Positions 29,965 through 41,438 of a stretch of DNA of 52,394 nt are shown here, piece after piece; within the stretch, counting starts at the first letter, position 1, and each line of letters opens with the position of its first letter. The notes beneath the pieces are model-generated. The model did not search any database. It was not told where the DNA came from and worked only from the letters and a program-made list of their open reading frames with translations. The stretch lies in contig KV919190.1 in assembly GCA_002049455.2 (NCBI GenBank), positions 1 through 52,394 of the forward strand. The letters are read 5' to 3'. A program made the position numbers and the translations under genes. Source of the stretch: Porphyra umbilicalis. Lineage: Eukaryota; Rhodophyta; Bangiophyceae; Bangiales; Bangiaceae.

Positions 29965-30733
29965 GGGGAAAGAGAAAGCATACAGGGAACCAGAGCTCCT
30001 AGGTTAGACATGCCCCGCATCAAGCCGCTGTGGACATAACACACACGTTCTTTTCCACTCCAAAACCATCTCTGCTCGCCGGCAGTTGCCGAGACATACC
30101 TGGAGAGCTTGGAGCGTGCGAGTCCGGTCCACCAGCTGCTCCCTGCGTCATGCTGATACCTCGTGCGTCCTGCGCACCATCACCACCTCCTTCTGTGTCA
30201 CGCGATGCGCGACAGAGGAATTTCAGTACCGGACCACCCAGATACAGGCAACCAAATGGGCACTGGCACACGCAAAGGAGTTGGTCAGGGCTGCTCCTTG
30301 CAGTCAGAAGCACGCTCGCGGGAACAGATCTCAGCATGCACAGACATTGCTCTTGTGAAGATCATCGGACAGGCCATGAACATACCGAGTCGGACATCTG
30401 TTGTCGGCGTAGCGTCTCCTGCAGAATCAGTCGAGGGGGAAGACGACACATTCATGTCGGCGGACCACGGTGAGAGTACGGCTATCATGCCACCGCTTGT
30501 GGCCAGTGGAAGCAGACGGCGGTACGTCGCTGTGGCGCGAGCCCCCGGTAGGAACAACGGCTAGCGACGGGCTGCCACACACTGGCAGATTCTCTCGGCA
30601 GCGCCTCGTCAATTGACCGGACGATCTCCAGAAGCCATGGGTTTTGAAAAGCATCTGGCGCCTCAACTTGATTCCGAGCGCGCATGTGATCTAGGCCAAC
30701 TTCGGTTGTGTTTCGCATAAGGCTCTTATATCC
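29965..30733. other. Upstream part of the pogo element; no confirmed gene
   Basis: On the transposase strand, short frames at 30337-30020, 30557-30285 and 30790-30485 follow one another. They could be exons of an accessory protein or chance frames; none has a motif. The last one starts inside the terminal inverted repeat, which argues against it. Confidence 0.35.
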
Positions 30734-30759
30734 GTGGACGTTATAACGAAAATGCACTA

Positions 30760-31684
30760 TAGTCGGCCCCAACGCTGTCCGTGTTCTCATTGGCCAATCA
30801 AATCCACATATGTATCCATTTGTATCGGATTAGAGCAAAACGTGTTCGGGCACGCCCCTGACCACTTTCGAAACTTTATAGCAAAGTTCTGCAATCAATA
30901 GCAATGGCGTGGCCCTCGGCACGCGAGAGCCGACCAACAAATATCGTTCACTGGGACTGGTCAACAGAGCAGAGGTTTGGTGTCCCGTGATCAAATCATC
31001 GAGAGGGTCCTTGTGCGCCACGCGGGTTGCGACTGGGCGGATCATCGGCTGAGCTGGCCAGCCCGCCACCGTCACAGAGCGTTCGGAGAGGGGGAGGGTG
31101 ATCGGCCGGCCAGATCGGGGCGCCTGGGGCGGGTGGTGGTCCGACACCGCCCACAGCGTGTTGAGAGAGGGGTGGGGGGGGTCGGCGGGGTCGAGGCCCC
31201 AGGTGCGTCCCCCACGCAACGTTTCTAAGGGCATCAGTTGACCATCGTCGCGCATGAAGGCTTTTGTGCGGGGGGGGGGGGGTCGGTCCGGCTGCCCGGC
31301 CTGCCGCGGCGCGCCACGCACCGGACCCGTCGACGTCACGCCCACGGTTTCGACACGAGCGGCCCGCATCACCACCCGCGTCCCCGCTCCCGTCCGTCGC
31401 CCTCTTCCTGCATGATCTCTTGGCCTCGTCCGTTGCCCCTGTCACCGCCCTCGGTTTGAGAAGCTTGACCCGCGCACCATCTCCTCTTGTGCATGTCCCC
31501 CCCACCTGCACTCTCATTTTTATTTCTACCGCACCACGTCTAGCTCCCCACGGCTGCGACAACCATCATTCTTTTCGGCCACTCACCGCGACGCTTGCCG
31601 CCACCGGCGTCCGCGTGTGGCCAGCACCGTGGACGTCGCCCCGGTGCCCTCGCCACAAGCTGTTTGGCGCGTTTGTCCGGGGGC
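30760..31684 (+). other. Region before the Harbinger transposase, probably its leader and the element's left end
   Basis: The + strand becomes C/T-rich from 31330 to the transposase ATG. A run of 12 G lies at 31270-31281. I searched for GG-rich ends with 3-bp duplications matching the far side (36.6-38.5 kb) and found none I trust, so the Harbinger boundaries are undetermined. Confidence 0.4.
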
Positions 31685-33198
31685 ATGGAGCCCGACGAAG
31701 ACGAGCCGTTCCCGATTGCCGTGCTACTGTCTGAGGACGACGGCGCGGACATTTGCGCCGCTGTGCAGGCGCATGTGGCGGCGGTAGTAGCGCTGCGGAT
31801 GCGTGTGAGTGCGTGGTGTGTCAGCCGACGTGGCCGCTACAGTAGCTCCCTTCCTGGACGTCGGCCAAACAAGCAGCGGGACTTCGATGACGGGCTGAAC
31901 AACATTGTGCGAGATTACTTTGGAGTCTATGGGCGAGACCCTGTCTACAATGAGCACGACTTTGACACGCGTTTCCACGTTCCGCGTGCTGTGTTCCGGC
32001 GCGTCTATTCGGAGGTCAAGGACACCCCCTTCTTCCGGCGGCGTATCAACGCTACGGGCCGACCGCAGGCGCACCCTCTACAAAAGTTGGTTGCTGCCTT
32101 TCGCTGGCTCGCGTATGGGGAGGCGGCAGACCGCGCCGACGAGTACGTGCGGCTTTCCCGTTCAACAATCCTCCTTTCGGTCAAGTGTTTGGTGGTATGC
32201 ATCGTGTCTAAATGGGAGTCAACCAACCTGCAGCGGCCCAACTACGCGGAGCTGAAGACGATCCTGGACCGCAACGCGGAGCGTGGCTTCCCCGGGTGCA
32301 TGGGCTCGCTTGATTGCAGTCACTGGGCGTGGCACCAGTGTCCCAGAGGTATGGCGGGCAGCTACCAGACCCGAAAGGGCTCGCGCTGCATTGTTATTGA
32401 GGCTGTGTGCGACGAGGACCTGCGGATTTGGCACCTGTTTGTTGGCGAACCTGGGAGCCTCAATGACATCAACGTGATGCACTAGTCCCCCCTCTACCTC
32501 GATGTGACGGCAGGCCGGTGGCCGCCTCGCAACAAGTCCTAAACGCTGAAAGGAACAAGTCGCACGCTGCCGTACTACCTGGTGGATGGCATTTACCCGC
32601 GATATGCCTTCCTCATGTCCTCGCACCCCATGCCCTCCACTGAGGAGCAAATGGTCTTTAACCGCCTGCAGGAGGAGGTCCGCAAGGACGTGGAGCGCCT
32701 TTTTGGTGTCCTGAAGCAACGCTTCCACATCGCGCTCCACCCTGGGCGCTGTCGGTCGGTTAAGATGCTGGTCCTAACCTTCAAGGCGATCTGTATACTG
32801 CACAACATGTGTGTTGAGAGCCGCCGCGAGGGCCTTTTCAGATGCTGCAGATGCGCAGAGGGACCTAACGGTGGGGGGTTGCTGATGCTGTGGATGGTCA
32901 CGACGAGGGATCTGGGAGTGAGGACGTCAACGGACCTGATGGTGGGCCAGCTGGCTGTGGCTGCAGTGGACATGGTGGTGAGGCGGACGTCGGGGCGGGT
33001 GCTGCCGCTGGGGGAGCTGCGCCTGGCGGCGCACACGCCGGCGCCAACGCGCCCCTCCACATCAACCCTGTCGAGCAGCCGCCAGCGGGCGGCATGGCCG
33101 CCGTGTTTAACGCCTGGGGCGAGACTCGCAATGTTTCTGAGCACGAACAACTTCGTGCTGACATCACCGCACATGTGTGGAAAGACCGCGGTGACTGA
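31685..33198 (+). pseudogene. PIF/Harbinger DDE transposase, with two nonsense codons and a late frameshift
   Basis: From ATG 31685 the frame carries the DDE_Tnp_4-type core: GCMGSLDCSHWAWHQCP (first Asp), FVGEPGSLNDINVMH (second Asp), YYLVDGIYPRYAFL and VRKDVERLFGVLKQRF (catalytic Glu), then AICILHNM. TAG at 32483-32485 directly follows INVMH and TAA lies at 32539-32541; both are in frame with what follows. After about 32840 the coding signal moves to another frame, ending FNAWGETRNVSEHEQLRADI...WKDRGD with TGA at 33196-33198, the normal C-terminal pattern (LRxDLxxHxW). The original protein would be about 500 residues, rather longer than the usual 350-450. Plant-type Harbingers pair this enzyme with a Myb-like protein, present here convergently at 34.5-36.5 kb. 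Confidence 0.92.
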
Positions 33199-33236
33199 TT
33201 GGCCCCGTACCTTTCTTAGAGCGACAGCAGGTGACA

Positions 33237-34358
33237 TACAATGGTTTTTTTTCCCGTTGGGCAGGGTTTTTTTCTTACTTTATTTTGTTGTCTATTGCAC
33301 GTGAAACAGAGAGCCAAAGTCGACAGCGCCGCGGTCAGAACTGGCGTGAACAGCCGAGCGCGCGGCTGGAGCTCAACTTTGGCAGGGGCCTGCGGGGACA
33401 CCCCGTTGCCCTCTCCGCCAGCGCGGCCGCCAAGCCGCCGCGTTCACAGTGTCGACGCCGCGTCGTCGCCTCGTCTCCCGCCGCGTGGCCACCAGCGGCA
33501 GGCCCGCCGCACGCATCGCGCCATGCGCGATACGGAGAGACAGCCGCCGGTCAGAGGCGGCCTCGCCAGCGCCGGCGCAACGCCGCGCCCGGGCGCGTCC
33601 GCGCGGCGTGCCGCCCTCTGCCGCTCGCGCGTGCTCCCGCCCCGTTCGCCGCCGTCTGCCGCGCGCGCGTGCTTGCTCCCTGTCCGATGCCCGTGCCGCA
33701 TGCCAGTGCTCCCTCCTGGCCCGCCGCACTGGCCCGCGCGCGTGCTCCCTCGCGGCGCGCCGCCCTGTTCCGCGCGCGCGCGCTCCCTCGCGGTGCGCCG
33801 CCATCCGCCGCACACGTGTGCTCTCTCCTGGTCCGCCAGCCCCTGCCGCATGCACGTGCTCCCTCGCAGTGCGGAGCCCAAATGCACTCGCGCGCGCTCC
33901 CTGGCGGTGCGCCTTCTCGTTTTGCGCGTGCTGTGGGCGTGCGCCCGCCACCCCGCGCGTTGGCTCCTGCTGTGGCCACCCCCCATTCCCGCCCGGCACT
34001 GCCCCCGGCTTTCTCGCCCTGGTATACCCGCGCGTGCGAGAGGGGTGCTGTTTTTTTGTTTGGGTGGGGGTGTGGGGGATGGGTGCTGGGGGAAGAAGTC
34101 TGGCGGGTAGGGGGGACGAACAGTTAGTTGTGATAGGGGGCGGTATTGTTTGATGGCGACGAGTGGTGCGATTGTGTCGCCAAGCCCTTTGCTGCAGACG
34201 CAGGTGGCGCCTGTTTTGTGTGTTCCCTGGTGTAGCTGATATACCAGCTTCCGCCACGCCGGACAAGAGAGTGGAAAACTGGTGAAAGGGACGAGGACTG
34301 CGAAGTGGGTAGGAAAAAAAGAACCCTGCCGAGTGGGGGAAAAAAACCCATTGCTACA
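33237..34358. repeat. Inverted T-run repeat flanking the gap between the convergent Harbinger genes
   Basis: CAATGGTTTTTTTTCCCGTT...GCAGGGTTTTTTTC (about 33237-33275) is the inverse of GAACCCTGCCGAGTGGGGGA...CCCATTG (about 34318-34358). Each lies just past the 3' end of one of the two convergent genes. They could be paired 3'-end signals or the ends of a 1.1-kb insert; no target duplication is obvious. Confidence 0.65.
33590..33960. repeat. Degenerate minisatellite
   Basis: Blocks of about 40-60 bp containing CGCGCGTGCTCCCTCGCGG(T)GCGCCG recur seven or eight times with many substitutions. They keep several frames open on both strands (Arg/Ala/His-rich products), which I do not regard as genes. 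Confidence 0.65.
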
Positions 34359-34545
34359 ACTATCAACTAACATGGATGCGCACCTGCAATACACAGTACA
34401 GTCTCTACACGGCCTCAGTGCTGTCGGTGGTGCTGCCCTCGTCGCTTTCGTCAAGATCGCGCGTGGTCCGCAGCTTTCAGACGAGGAGAGCCTTCGCAGC
34501 CTGCTCCTTGGAGGCGTGCGCTTTGCGGCCAGCCACGGATGCGCG

Positions 34546-36550
34546 TTATTCTGGACGCTCCGCCGTGCCAGTCGCCGCCCGCGCCGCCGGTGCAGACACA
34601 GCTGCTGCGGCAGCTGTGCCGGGCGCCGCCGGGGCTCTACGCGCCGGCGGCGCCGGTGCTCCGGCGGCAGGGCTGACATCTGGCGGCGCCGCGAGCGACG
34701 AGTCGCGCACACCGAGGCCGGCCACGCCGCCGTTCAGCCCGTTCACAGACTCTTCCACACCCGCAGCCCCCCCCGCACCACTAGTCAACCCCATTGATAC
34801 ACCAGCGCTCTGCAGCATCTTGTTGACGACATCTTGGCGGTAGCGTGCTGCCTCGGGCGTTTTTTGCATGGATGGCGACTTGAAATAGCAAAGGGCGGTG
34901 TGCTCGTGTTGCGCCGCAGTCATATTGGCCAGCGCGTCCGTGCTTGCCTGCACCTGATTCTCATATTGCATGTCCTCGAGGCGCGCCGCTTTGACGGCCT
35001 TGACGCCACCAGGGCGCCGTTGGAAACCGCCATTGCTTTTGTTAAAGCCGCCGACGCTCCCGCTGCCGGTCTCGTCTTCCGACGTGGTATCGACGTCCGT
35101 CCGGGAGATCACCAGGTTGGCGGCGCCGCTAAACTTGTCGCTCTGCCGGAGCACCCGCCAGCAAGCCACCCACTTTCAGTGAACCAGCTTCGCCTTGCGC
35201 TTGCGTGTCGAGTCCTGTCGCTTGTCCCTTTCGCGGTCAGTGCGGATAGCGTCGTACACGTCCAGCGAGCAGTAGCGAGCAACGGCACCGCTGATGATGT
35301 CCTCCTCCGTGAGGTTTCCAGTCGTTGGCATCGCCTTTACAGCCAGGTCGTGCGATGTGAAAGTACTCACACCCGTGCGGATCCGCTTGAACTGCTTCTC
35401 GAGGGCACTTGCGTTACGCTCCACGCGCATGGGCCCCTTCTTGTTCATCTTGTCTTCCCACACCTTATGCACCGCCGCCCACAGATCATCATTGCTCTGA
35501 CTCGTCTTATGCACAGCGTCGATAGACACAAGCAGGTAGGCCTCGCAGAGAGGGACGCGGTCGTCATCCTTCCACCCCAAACTCGACCTCATGTTCTTGG
35601 GAAGAGCGTAGGCTACTGCAGGTAAGGCTGCGGCGGGAACAAAGGGACCACGCGTGGAGTCTGTCGGGCCACAGGGACGAGTTGATAGGCCAGAGGGGGG
35701 GGGGCTTGAGGCCCCTGCACCGCGTACAGAGGAAGGCTTCCGAGGTCCTGCGGCGTCTGCTGCGGCAACTGCTGCGGCGGCGCGGGCAACCAGGTCCAAG
35801 ACGCGAAGGTATTCCGCGACGACGTGTGCGTCAGCACCCACTCGTACCTTTGCGGCGCTGGATGAAGCGCGCCGGGGTCGCCCCGCCAGGATGACTGCGC
35901 GCCAGGCGCCAGATAAATGGTCGAAGGGCGTGCAGCGTGTGACGACGGCGGGGCGTCCTCTTACCACCCTGTATGCGACGAGAAGCACGGAGGACCAGAA
36001 GGGGGCCCCGGGGAACGACTAGGCGGGTTCCAGGGGCAGTGATTGTCGGCATCCACAGGCGGGGACGGGCAGCGTCCAGGCGGGCCAAAAGGGCCCGGCG
36101 GCCGGCGCGGCGAGTTCCACGGGCGGTGGTTGTCAACACCCCGAGGTGGGGACGGGTGGCGCCCGGTCGGGCCAGGAGGGCCTGGCGGACGGCGCGGCGG
36201 ACTCAGCGGACGGAAGAAATTACCGCCCCTCGGCGGTTCAGGGCGACCTCTCGGCGGGCCAGGCGGGGCGCCCAGCACCCGCCTCGGTGGTGGGCGTGGC
36301 GGGCCAGACGGGAAACCGGGTGGGCGTCGAGGAGGGCTGAAAGGCGGCCTGCCGCGTCCACCACCAGGAGGGAGAGGTCGACGCACTGGGTCAGGGGGGG
36401 CACGATGCCCACCGTCTAGGTCCCAAGCTCCTCGGGGTCGAATCGCGCGCCGTTGTTGGTCGGGGTCCTCAGGCTCGTCACGTCCACGGTCGCGACCATA
36501 GACGGACCGCGGCCGCTTAAGTCGATGCGGCCGCCCTCAATCGTTGCCAT
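34546..36550 (-). pseudogene. Harbinger Myb/SANT-like accessory protein, interrupted
   Basis: PIF/Harbinger elements encode a Myb-like protein that helps bring the transposase to the nucleus and DNA ends. Core: GWKDDDRVPLCEAYLLVS, DDLWAAVHKVWEDKM and VERNASALEKQFKRI at 35580-35380, a trihelix/SANT-like layout typical of the family. TGA at 35178-35176 is followed in frame by KWVACWRVLRQSDKF, the conserved cW.iL..s segment, then an Asn/Gly-rich and Ala-rich tail to 34546. N-terminally the coding signal seems to sit in other frames: Pro/Gln-rich PPQQLPQQTPQ (35837-35613) and PPGPxGPP repeats (36386-35961), perhaps starting MATIEGG at 36550. At least one nonsense and two frameshifts (or introns) are therefore implied. 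Convergent to the transposase. Confidence 0.78.
36030..36330. repeat. Tandem repeat, about 88 bp period
   Basis: GGGCAGTGATTGTCGGCATC...GGCGGGGACGGGCAGCG at 36033 recurs at 36121 as GGGCGGTGGTTGTCAACACC...GGTGGGGACGGGTGGCG, with a more degenerate third unit. On the minus strand it encodes PWNxPxRxPGPxGPP units of the Pro-rich Myb N-terminus. Confidence 0.65.
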
Positions 36551-38950
36551 CGCCAAAGCAGGGGGGTGGAGGAGGTCCCCCCTGCCTCGCGTGCGGCATG
36601 GGAGGTGGATGGGCAGGAGGAGTGGGGGCATGCACGTTGAGATGGTCAGAGGGGCCCTCGCAGGTACAGGGAGGGGAGGGCGGGAGGAGGGGGGTGTTAC
36701 TGTTGCGTTGGGCGCGTCGTCTCCGAGAGTCGTTGGCACTCTTCCCGCGCGTCATGGTCGGAGGGCGGGGAGGTCGTCACAGTCGGGGGACACGGATTGT
36801 GCGGGATACAGAAGGCGCGAGAGCTGTGGCGCCCCACGGGAAGGGAGGCCCGGGGTGGGGGCAGGGCGTCACACGAGCGCTGGCACCTGCGGAAGGCCGC
36901 CAGGGCCGCCCGAGGACGCCACGCACGAACTGCGTCAGACACCCACGCGCGCACGAGAACACTGCGAGCGGTCCCTTAAATCGCTGTTTGTGGCTGCGGA
37001 CCACAACCCGCGTGCCGGCCGGGTCGGCCGACGCCCCGTAGCAATGCGTAGAAAAGCGGATCAGCGCGCGGGCTGCGCCAGGACCCCACATTCGTCTGTG
37101 AGAGTGGGGGACGACAGCCTGCGTGTCCCCTTGGCCTGAGCCTAGCTGGGCAGGAATCGGTCAGGCGGCGGACACGCGCGCGCAAACAGTGCTGCAGGTC
37201 CGCCGAAGCGGTACCTAGGGGGGCGGACAACAGCCTGGCTGCCTCCCGGGCCCGCCCGCCCTGCGACAAGTGGCGCCCGGCGGCCGCCCCGCACGCGGGT
37301 AGCGTGGCCCGCGCCTCCCATACTGACACCTCCGACAGCGGACCACCGCCTGTGGGGGGCAGGTCACCGCCATCGCTGCGCAACAGGGGTCCCAAAACGG
37401 ACCCACGCGTTGGGGGACTGCCCCAAGACCACAAATCTGAGTATCGTGAGGCGTGCCACTGCCACAGAGCCATAGCGTAGCTCGCCACGCCGCCTGTAGG
37501 GCTCGGCCACCGGGCGACAGCTGAGTGCCAACCGCCTCTTCACGCCCCGCCCACGCACGTGTCTGCCCACGATGCGCAGACGGTCCACCTGATGCGGCCG
37601 ACCAACGGCTGCCCGACTACTTCGCTCAGCCACTGATTGCTGCGCGGCGCCCGCTCGCTGTCCGTCCAGTGTCCCGGTCAATCACGGGATCGTCCTCTCG
37701 TGATGACCCCCGCGCGATCTGCTTTGACTGATTGAAGGATGGCGGATCGATCTAGGTCCAAACCGAGCCCAATCTACGACCTTGGACTTCTAAAATGCTC
37801 CGATTCCACTAAAGCCCGTGGAGGTCTATCTGGATAAACGATTGATTTTCCGCGAAGGCCAATCAGACAGCGCCCCTTCGGCCTGAAATCCAAGAAATCT
37901 TCACGAGAGAGGCTCATGACATCCGCTTTTGTTCGTAGACACCCTCGAGGCCACAGCAGCGTCCGTTCCACACAACATGAGAGGGTCCCTGTCGGGCCTG
38001 GACAGCACCTCCATCTGCTCTCAGCATCTGCTGACGACACAGCCGCAACCCAGATTGTGGGTGATCCGCCTTATGCAGTACCCATCGTCGCCTGCGGGAG
38101 GCCTCGGCAACAGATAGCCTTGTTGGACGAACCGTGGCACTGGCACATGTCTTCGCGTTCACCCTATGTTGTGTCGTATTGAACACAATTAGGATACGTT
38201 TAGCCTTGTTTCGCGAGCTGTTGTTCAATTCTTGGTCTCGTGGCGTGCTTGATTCTGTTTCGAGGGACTTCGGCCGGGTTCTGTGGTGGATCTCCAGTCG
38301 ACACGGGACAGCTTTGCCATCCGCAGTAACTCGGTCCTTCTCTTAACAGCCAATGGTCCCATTTGGGTCATGTGTAATCCAGCAACGTATACCCTAACGT
38401 CCCTTCGGCCATGATAGTTTGGACGGCCGATGTCGCGCAGTACATACCGCCCGTCGGGATATGGGGCCCCCAGGATAGCCTTCCCACTGAGAGGGCCACA
38501 CGTGTCACCCCAGATCGGGTCAAATGGAAGATGGGGCCGACCTTGCTGGGATTGCTTTTAAGGACAAACTAGGTGCCCGTGGGCCGGCTAGCGCCTCGTG
38601 TTTCTGTGAGTCTCGGTCGTATCCAAGCAATCTCAGCGGGAAAGGGTCTGCTCAATACCTGTCAGAAAGCTATGTTACCATTGGAGAGAGATTATTTCTT
38701 ATGAAAGCTCTAATTCACACTCATTGACTGCGCCTCCAACATGCCACTTTCAAAACAGTACCCTTCCGTACTCTCCCCGCTTCACCCCAGCCCAGCGCAC
38801 CTATCGGTCCCAGCGCATCTCATCCCACCATATCTACGGCGCCTGCACTCCCCACCCGCCCCACCCACCCCACCCTGCCCACAACCACCCCACCTCAACC
38901 TACCGCGCCCCGCCCCTCACGCACCCCACGCACCTCACACCCTCCCTCCC
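36551..38950. other. No supported gene; probable Harbinger right flank
   Basis: GC-rich to 37700, then AT-richer with no long protein-like frame. From 38720 to 38960 the + strand is almost pure C/A/T with CCACCC(CACCC) runs. I see no RNA gene and no trusted terminal repeat. Confidence 0.4.
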
Positions 38951-38954
38951 CTCA

Positions 38955-40520
38955 GAGCATCTCCACCAATGAAGCCAACCGTCCAACCCAACGGCCACGT
39001 GTGCACAACGTGTGGTGCTGTGACTGGCTCTCCAAACGCAGAGCCAAAACTAAGCAGATCACGTCTCAAGCTTGGTCTCGTCTCGACGTCTCTGGCTGTG
39101 GGCCTCTTTTGTGGCACGCCAGTATTCTCACAGACGTACTGCACACAATTCCTATGACTGCCAGATCGTCTCGCAACTGTGTGCAAGCCACGGGTCACGA
39201 TTTCCATTGGCTTTCGTGGTCCGAACAGGAAACCAGGAGTTGGCCAAACGACTCGGGGCGTCTCCAAACAGGCCTGTTTGGAGTGGCGCTGCCGTTCAAG
39301 CTCCAAAAGAATGGCGATCCCTCCAGGCAACCACGAGATGTATTAAGGGCATGTCCAGCAATGGAGCCAGCCGCCCAACCCAACGGCCACGTGTGGGCAA
39401 CGTGTGGCCCCGCTACTGGCTCTCCAACCGCCGGGCCAAAACTAGGCACATCACGTCTCAATCTTGGAATGCTGCAGGCGCTCCTAGACGGTGGGCCTCT
39501 TTTTGTTGCGGCCCAAGCATCCGCCAAGGTCTCACCATGGATCTGCTCCGATCACAGAGCATCTCGGGACTGTGTGATCGCCACGGGCCAGCCATCCTAT
39601 TGGCGTTGGATGGCCTCGTTCGGACACATTTTTTTGCGGGGCGCTTTGGAGCGCCGCCGAACGGGCCTGTTTGGACCCCGGTGCCGTTTCGCTGCCGTTG
39701 AACCTCCAAAACTAAGAGCGTCTCTACCAATGGCTCCAACCATCCGAACAACCAAACGTGGCACCGTTTGGCCATTTGGACGGTTGGAGCACTGGTGGCT
39801 GGGATCCGCTCCAAACCTAGGGTGTGACGGGGCTGTGACGGCCCATAAATAGACCGGTTCACATTTTTCTAATCCCTTGATACATCTCGTGGTGGCCTCG
39901 CGGTATCGTCCTTCTTTTGGAGCTTGAACGGCAGCGCCACTCCAAACAGGCCTGTTTGGAGACGCCCCGAGTCGTTCGGCCAACTCCTGGTTCCCTGTTC
40001 GGACCACGAAAGCCAATAAAAAGCGTGACCCGTGGCTTGCAGACAGTTGCGAGACGATCTGGTAGTCATGGAGATTCTATGTATTGCATCTGTGGGAATA
40101 CTGGCGTGCCACAGAAGAGGCTTACCGCCAGAGCCGCCGAGACGAGCCCAAGTTTGAGACGTGATCTGCTTAGTTTTGGCTCTGCGTTTTGAGAGCCAGT
40201 GACAGCACCGCACGTTGTGCACACGTGGCCGTTGGGTTGGACGGTTGGCTCCATTGGTGGAGATGCACTAAGCGATTGCGCGGGCCGCACACGAGACCGA
40301 TTAGATGACTTGAATATGTGAGGAAGGGCTATTTTTGGACCGTCACACCCAAGTTTTGGAGCTCGACTCAGCCACCAATGCCCGGTTGGCCAAACGGATC
40401 CACCTTTGGCCACGTTTGGAGTTTCGGACGGTTGGCTCCATTGCTGGACACGCCCTGAGGGATTAGAAAATGTGAACCGGTCTATTTATGGGCCGTCACA
40501 GCTCCGTCACACCCTAAAGT
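38955..40520. mobile_element. Cluster of nested/opposed inverted repeats (foldback-type DNA elements)
   Basis: 38955-39345 is inverted at about 39880-40267: both contain CCAACCCAACGGCCACGTG and the palindrome TCCAAACAGGCCTGTTTGGA, at 39263-39282 and 39941-39960. Between and beyond them, GTCCAGCAATGGAGCCA (39353, +) is inverted at about 40434-40450. The block GACGGCCCATAAATAGACCG...TTCACATTTT at 39838-39875 is inverted at 40466-40503. The arrangement suggests related elements inserted into one another in opposite orientation. No protein is encoded. Confidence 0.75.
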
Positions 40521-40600
40521 CGTTCTCATGGTATGAGACGCCCCAAAAAAGCGGCGTATCTTGGCGACATCCACTCAGATTGTGCCCAAACTTGGTAGTC

Positions 40601-41132
40601 AGGCGGCCTGCCGGCGTCGCGCGACGCCACCGGGAGAGGCCGTCACTCCGCCGCGCAGCGCACCTGCGCACGGCGGGCGCAGCGGCCGACATGGCGCACG
40701 GGCGGGCGGGTGGGACCGACCGCCGCGCGACTGGGCGCCTCTAACTGCGCCACTAGATGGCGTTAGAAACCGCCGGCGAGCAGCCGCAACGGAAGCCGGC
40801 GCGCAGGCACGATCACGCCCGGGTCACCGTGGGCGCGTCGAACCCCGGAAGTCGCTGCGTGCGGTCGCTGCGCGCAACTCGGGGCGTTGGGGGGAGGCAG
40901 GTAGGCAGGCGCCGTCCGGGCCCTGTTACTCCTGTGACAGGACAGTCCTTCTCAGCCAGGTAACTCTATTCGCGTTTAGCGTCATCGCGACCCTTCCAAC
41001 GCTGACACGCCATCAGATCCCTGAGGACACGAATGCAGACTGCCTCTTCTGAAACGGAGAGCAAGTCCCTTGATCTAAGTATATGTGTGCATCACTACAC
41101 TTTGAGAGCACCCTGTCCTAAAGGCCAGGGAA
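40601..41132 (+). repeat. RepT copy 3, 5'-truncated
   Basis: Similarity begins at GGCGGCCTGCCGGCGTCGCG and runs to CTAAAGGCCAGGGAA, shared with 41627-42275. It lacks the 131-bp hairpin MITE found at 41972, giving an empty site (CAGGTAACTCTATTCGC). Confidence 0.8.
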
Positions 41133-41438
41133 TTCGGGAAACTGTAAGGCTGGCGGTCATTTCGACGGCCTCGCGCTGCGCCGCTCGCGGATCTGGGTGG
41201 AGTTGATCCGGGCGTGCATGCAGGTCCTTAGAATGTTTGGCGTCGGAATGCGCTGAAAATCTGGGCCGTCACGCAATCCATTCGTTTGCCAGTGTAGCCC
41301 GTGTGTGAAACCCGATCGCGGCCATCCCATTGGTGGGCTGCACAGATATGGCGCGTCGCTAAAGAATGATCGGATCCGAGCAAGTTCCACAGCAAGTTGC
41401 AGCATGCTGTGATCGTGCTGTGACTGTGCTTTAATTTC

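Larger units (their letters stand above)
15679..30759 (-). mobile_element. Pogo/Tigger-like (Tc1/mariner superfamily) element split by a Ty3 retrotransposon
   Basis: The left end CAGTGCGTTCTCGTTATAAC(GTCCAC) matches the reverse complement of the right end at 30734-30759, TAGTGCATTTTCGTTATAAC(GTCCAC), over 26 bp with few differences. TA follows the right end (30760-30761). On the left, TA precedes CAG in the outer copy of the hAT target duplication (14668-14669), which fits the TA duplication of this superfamily. Between the ends lies a DDE_1 transposase gene on the minus strand, and inside that the 10.4-kb Ty3 element. Without the latter the pogo element would be about 4.7 kb. Confidence 0.75.

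Noticed and set aside
30485..30790. Minus-strand 101-codon frame upstream of the pogo transposase
   Set aside because: Its first codons lie in the terminal inverted repeat and beyond the element end; no motif, so likely chance.
33231..34712. Long frames on both strands over the minisatellite
   Set aside because: The degenerate tandem repeat keeps all frames open; products are repetitive Arg/Ala/His strings.
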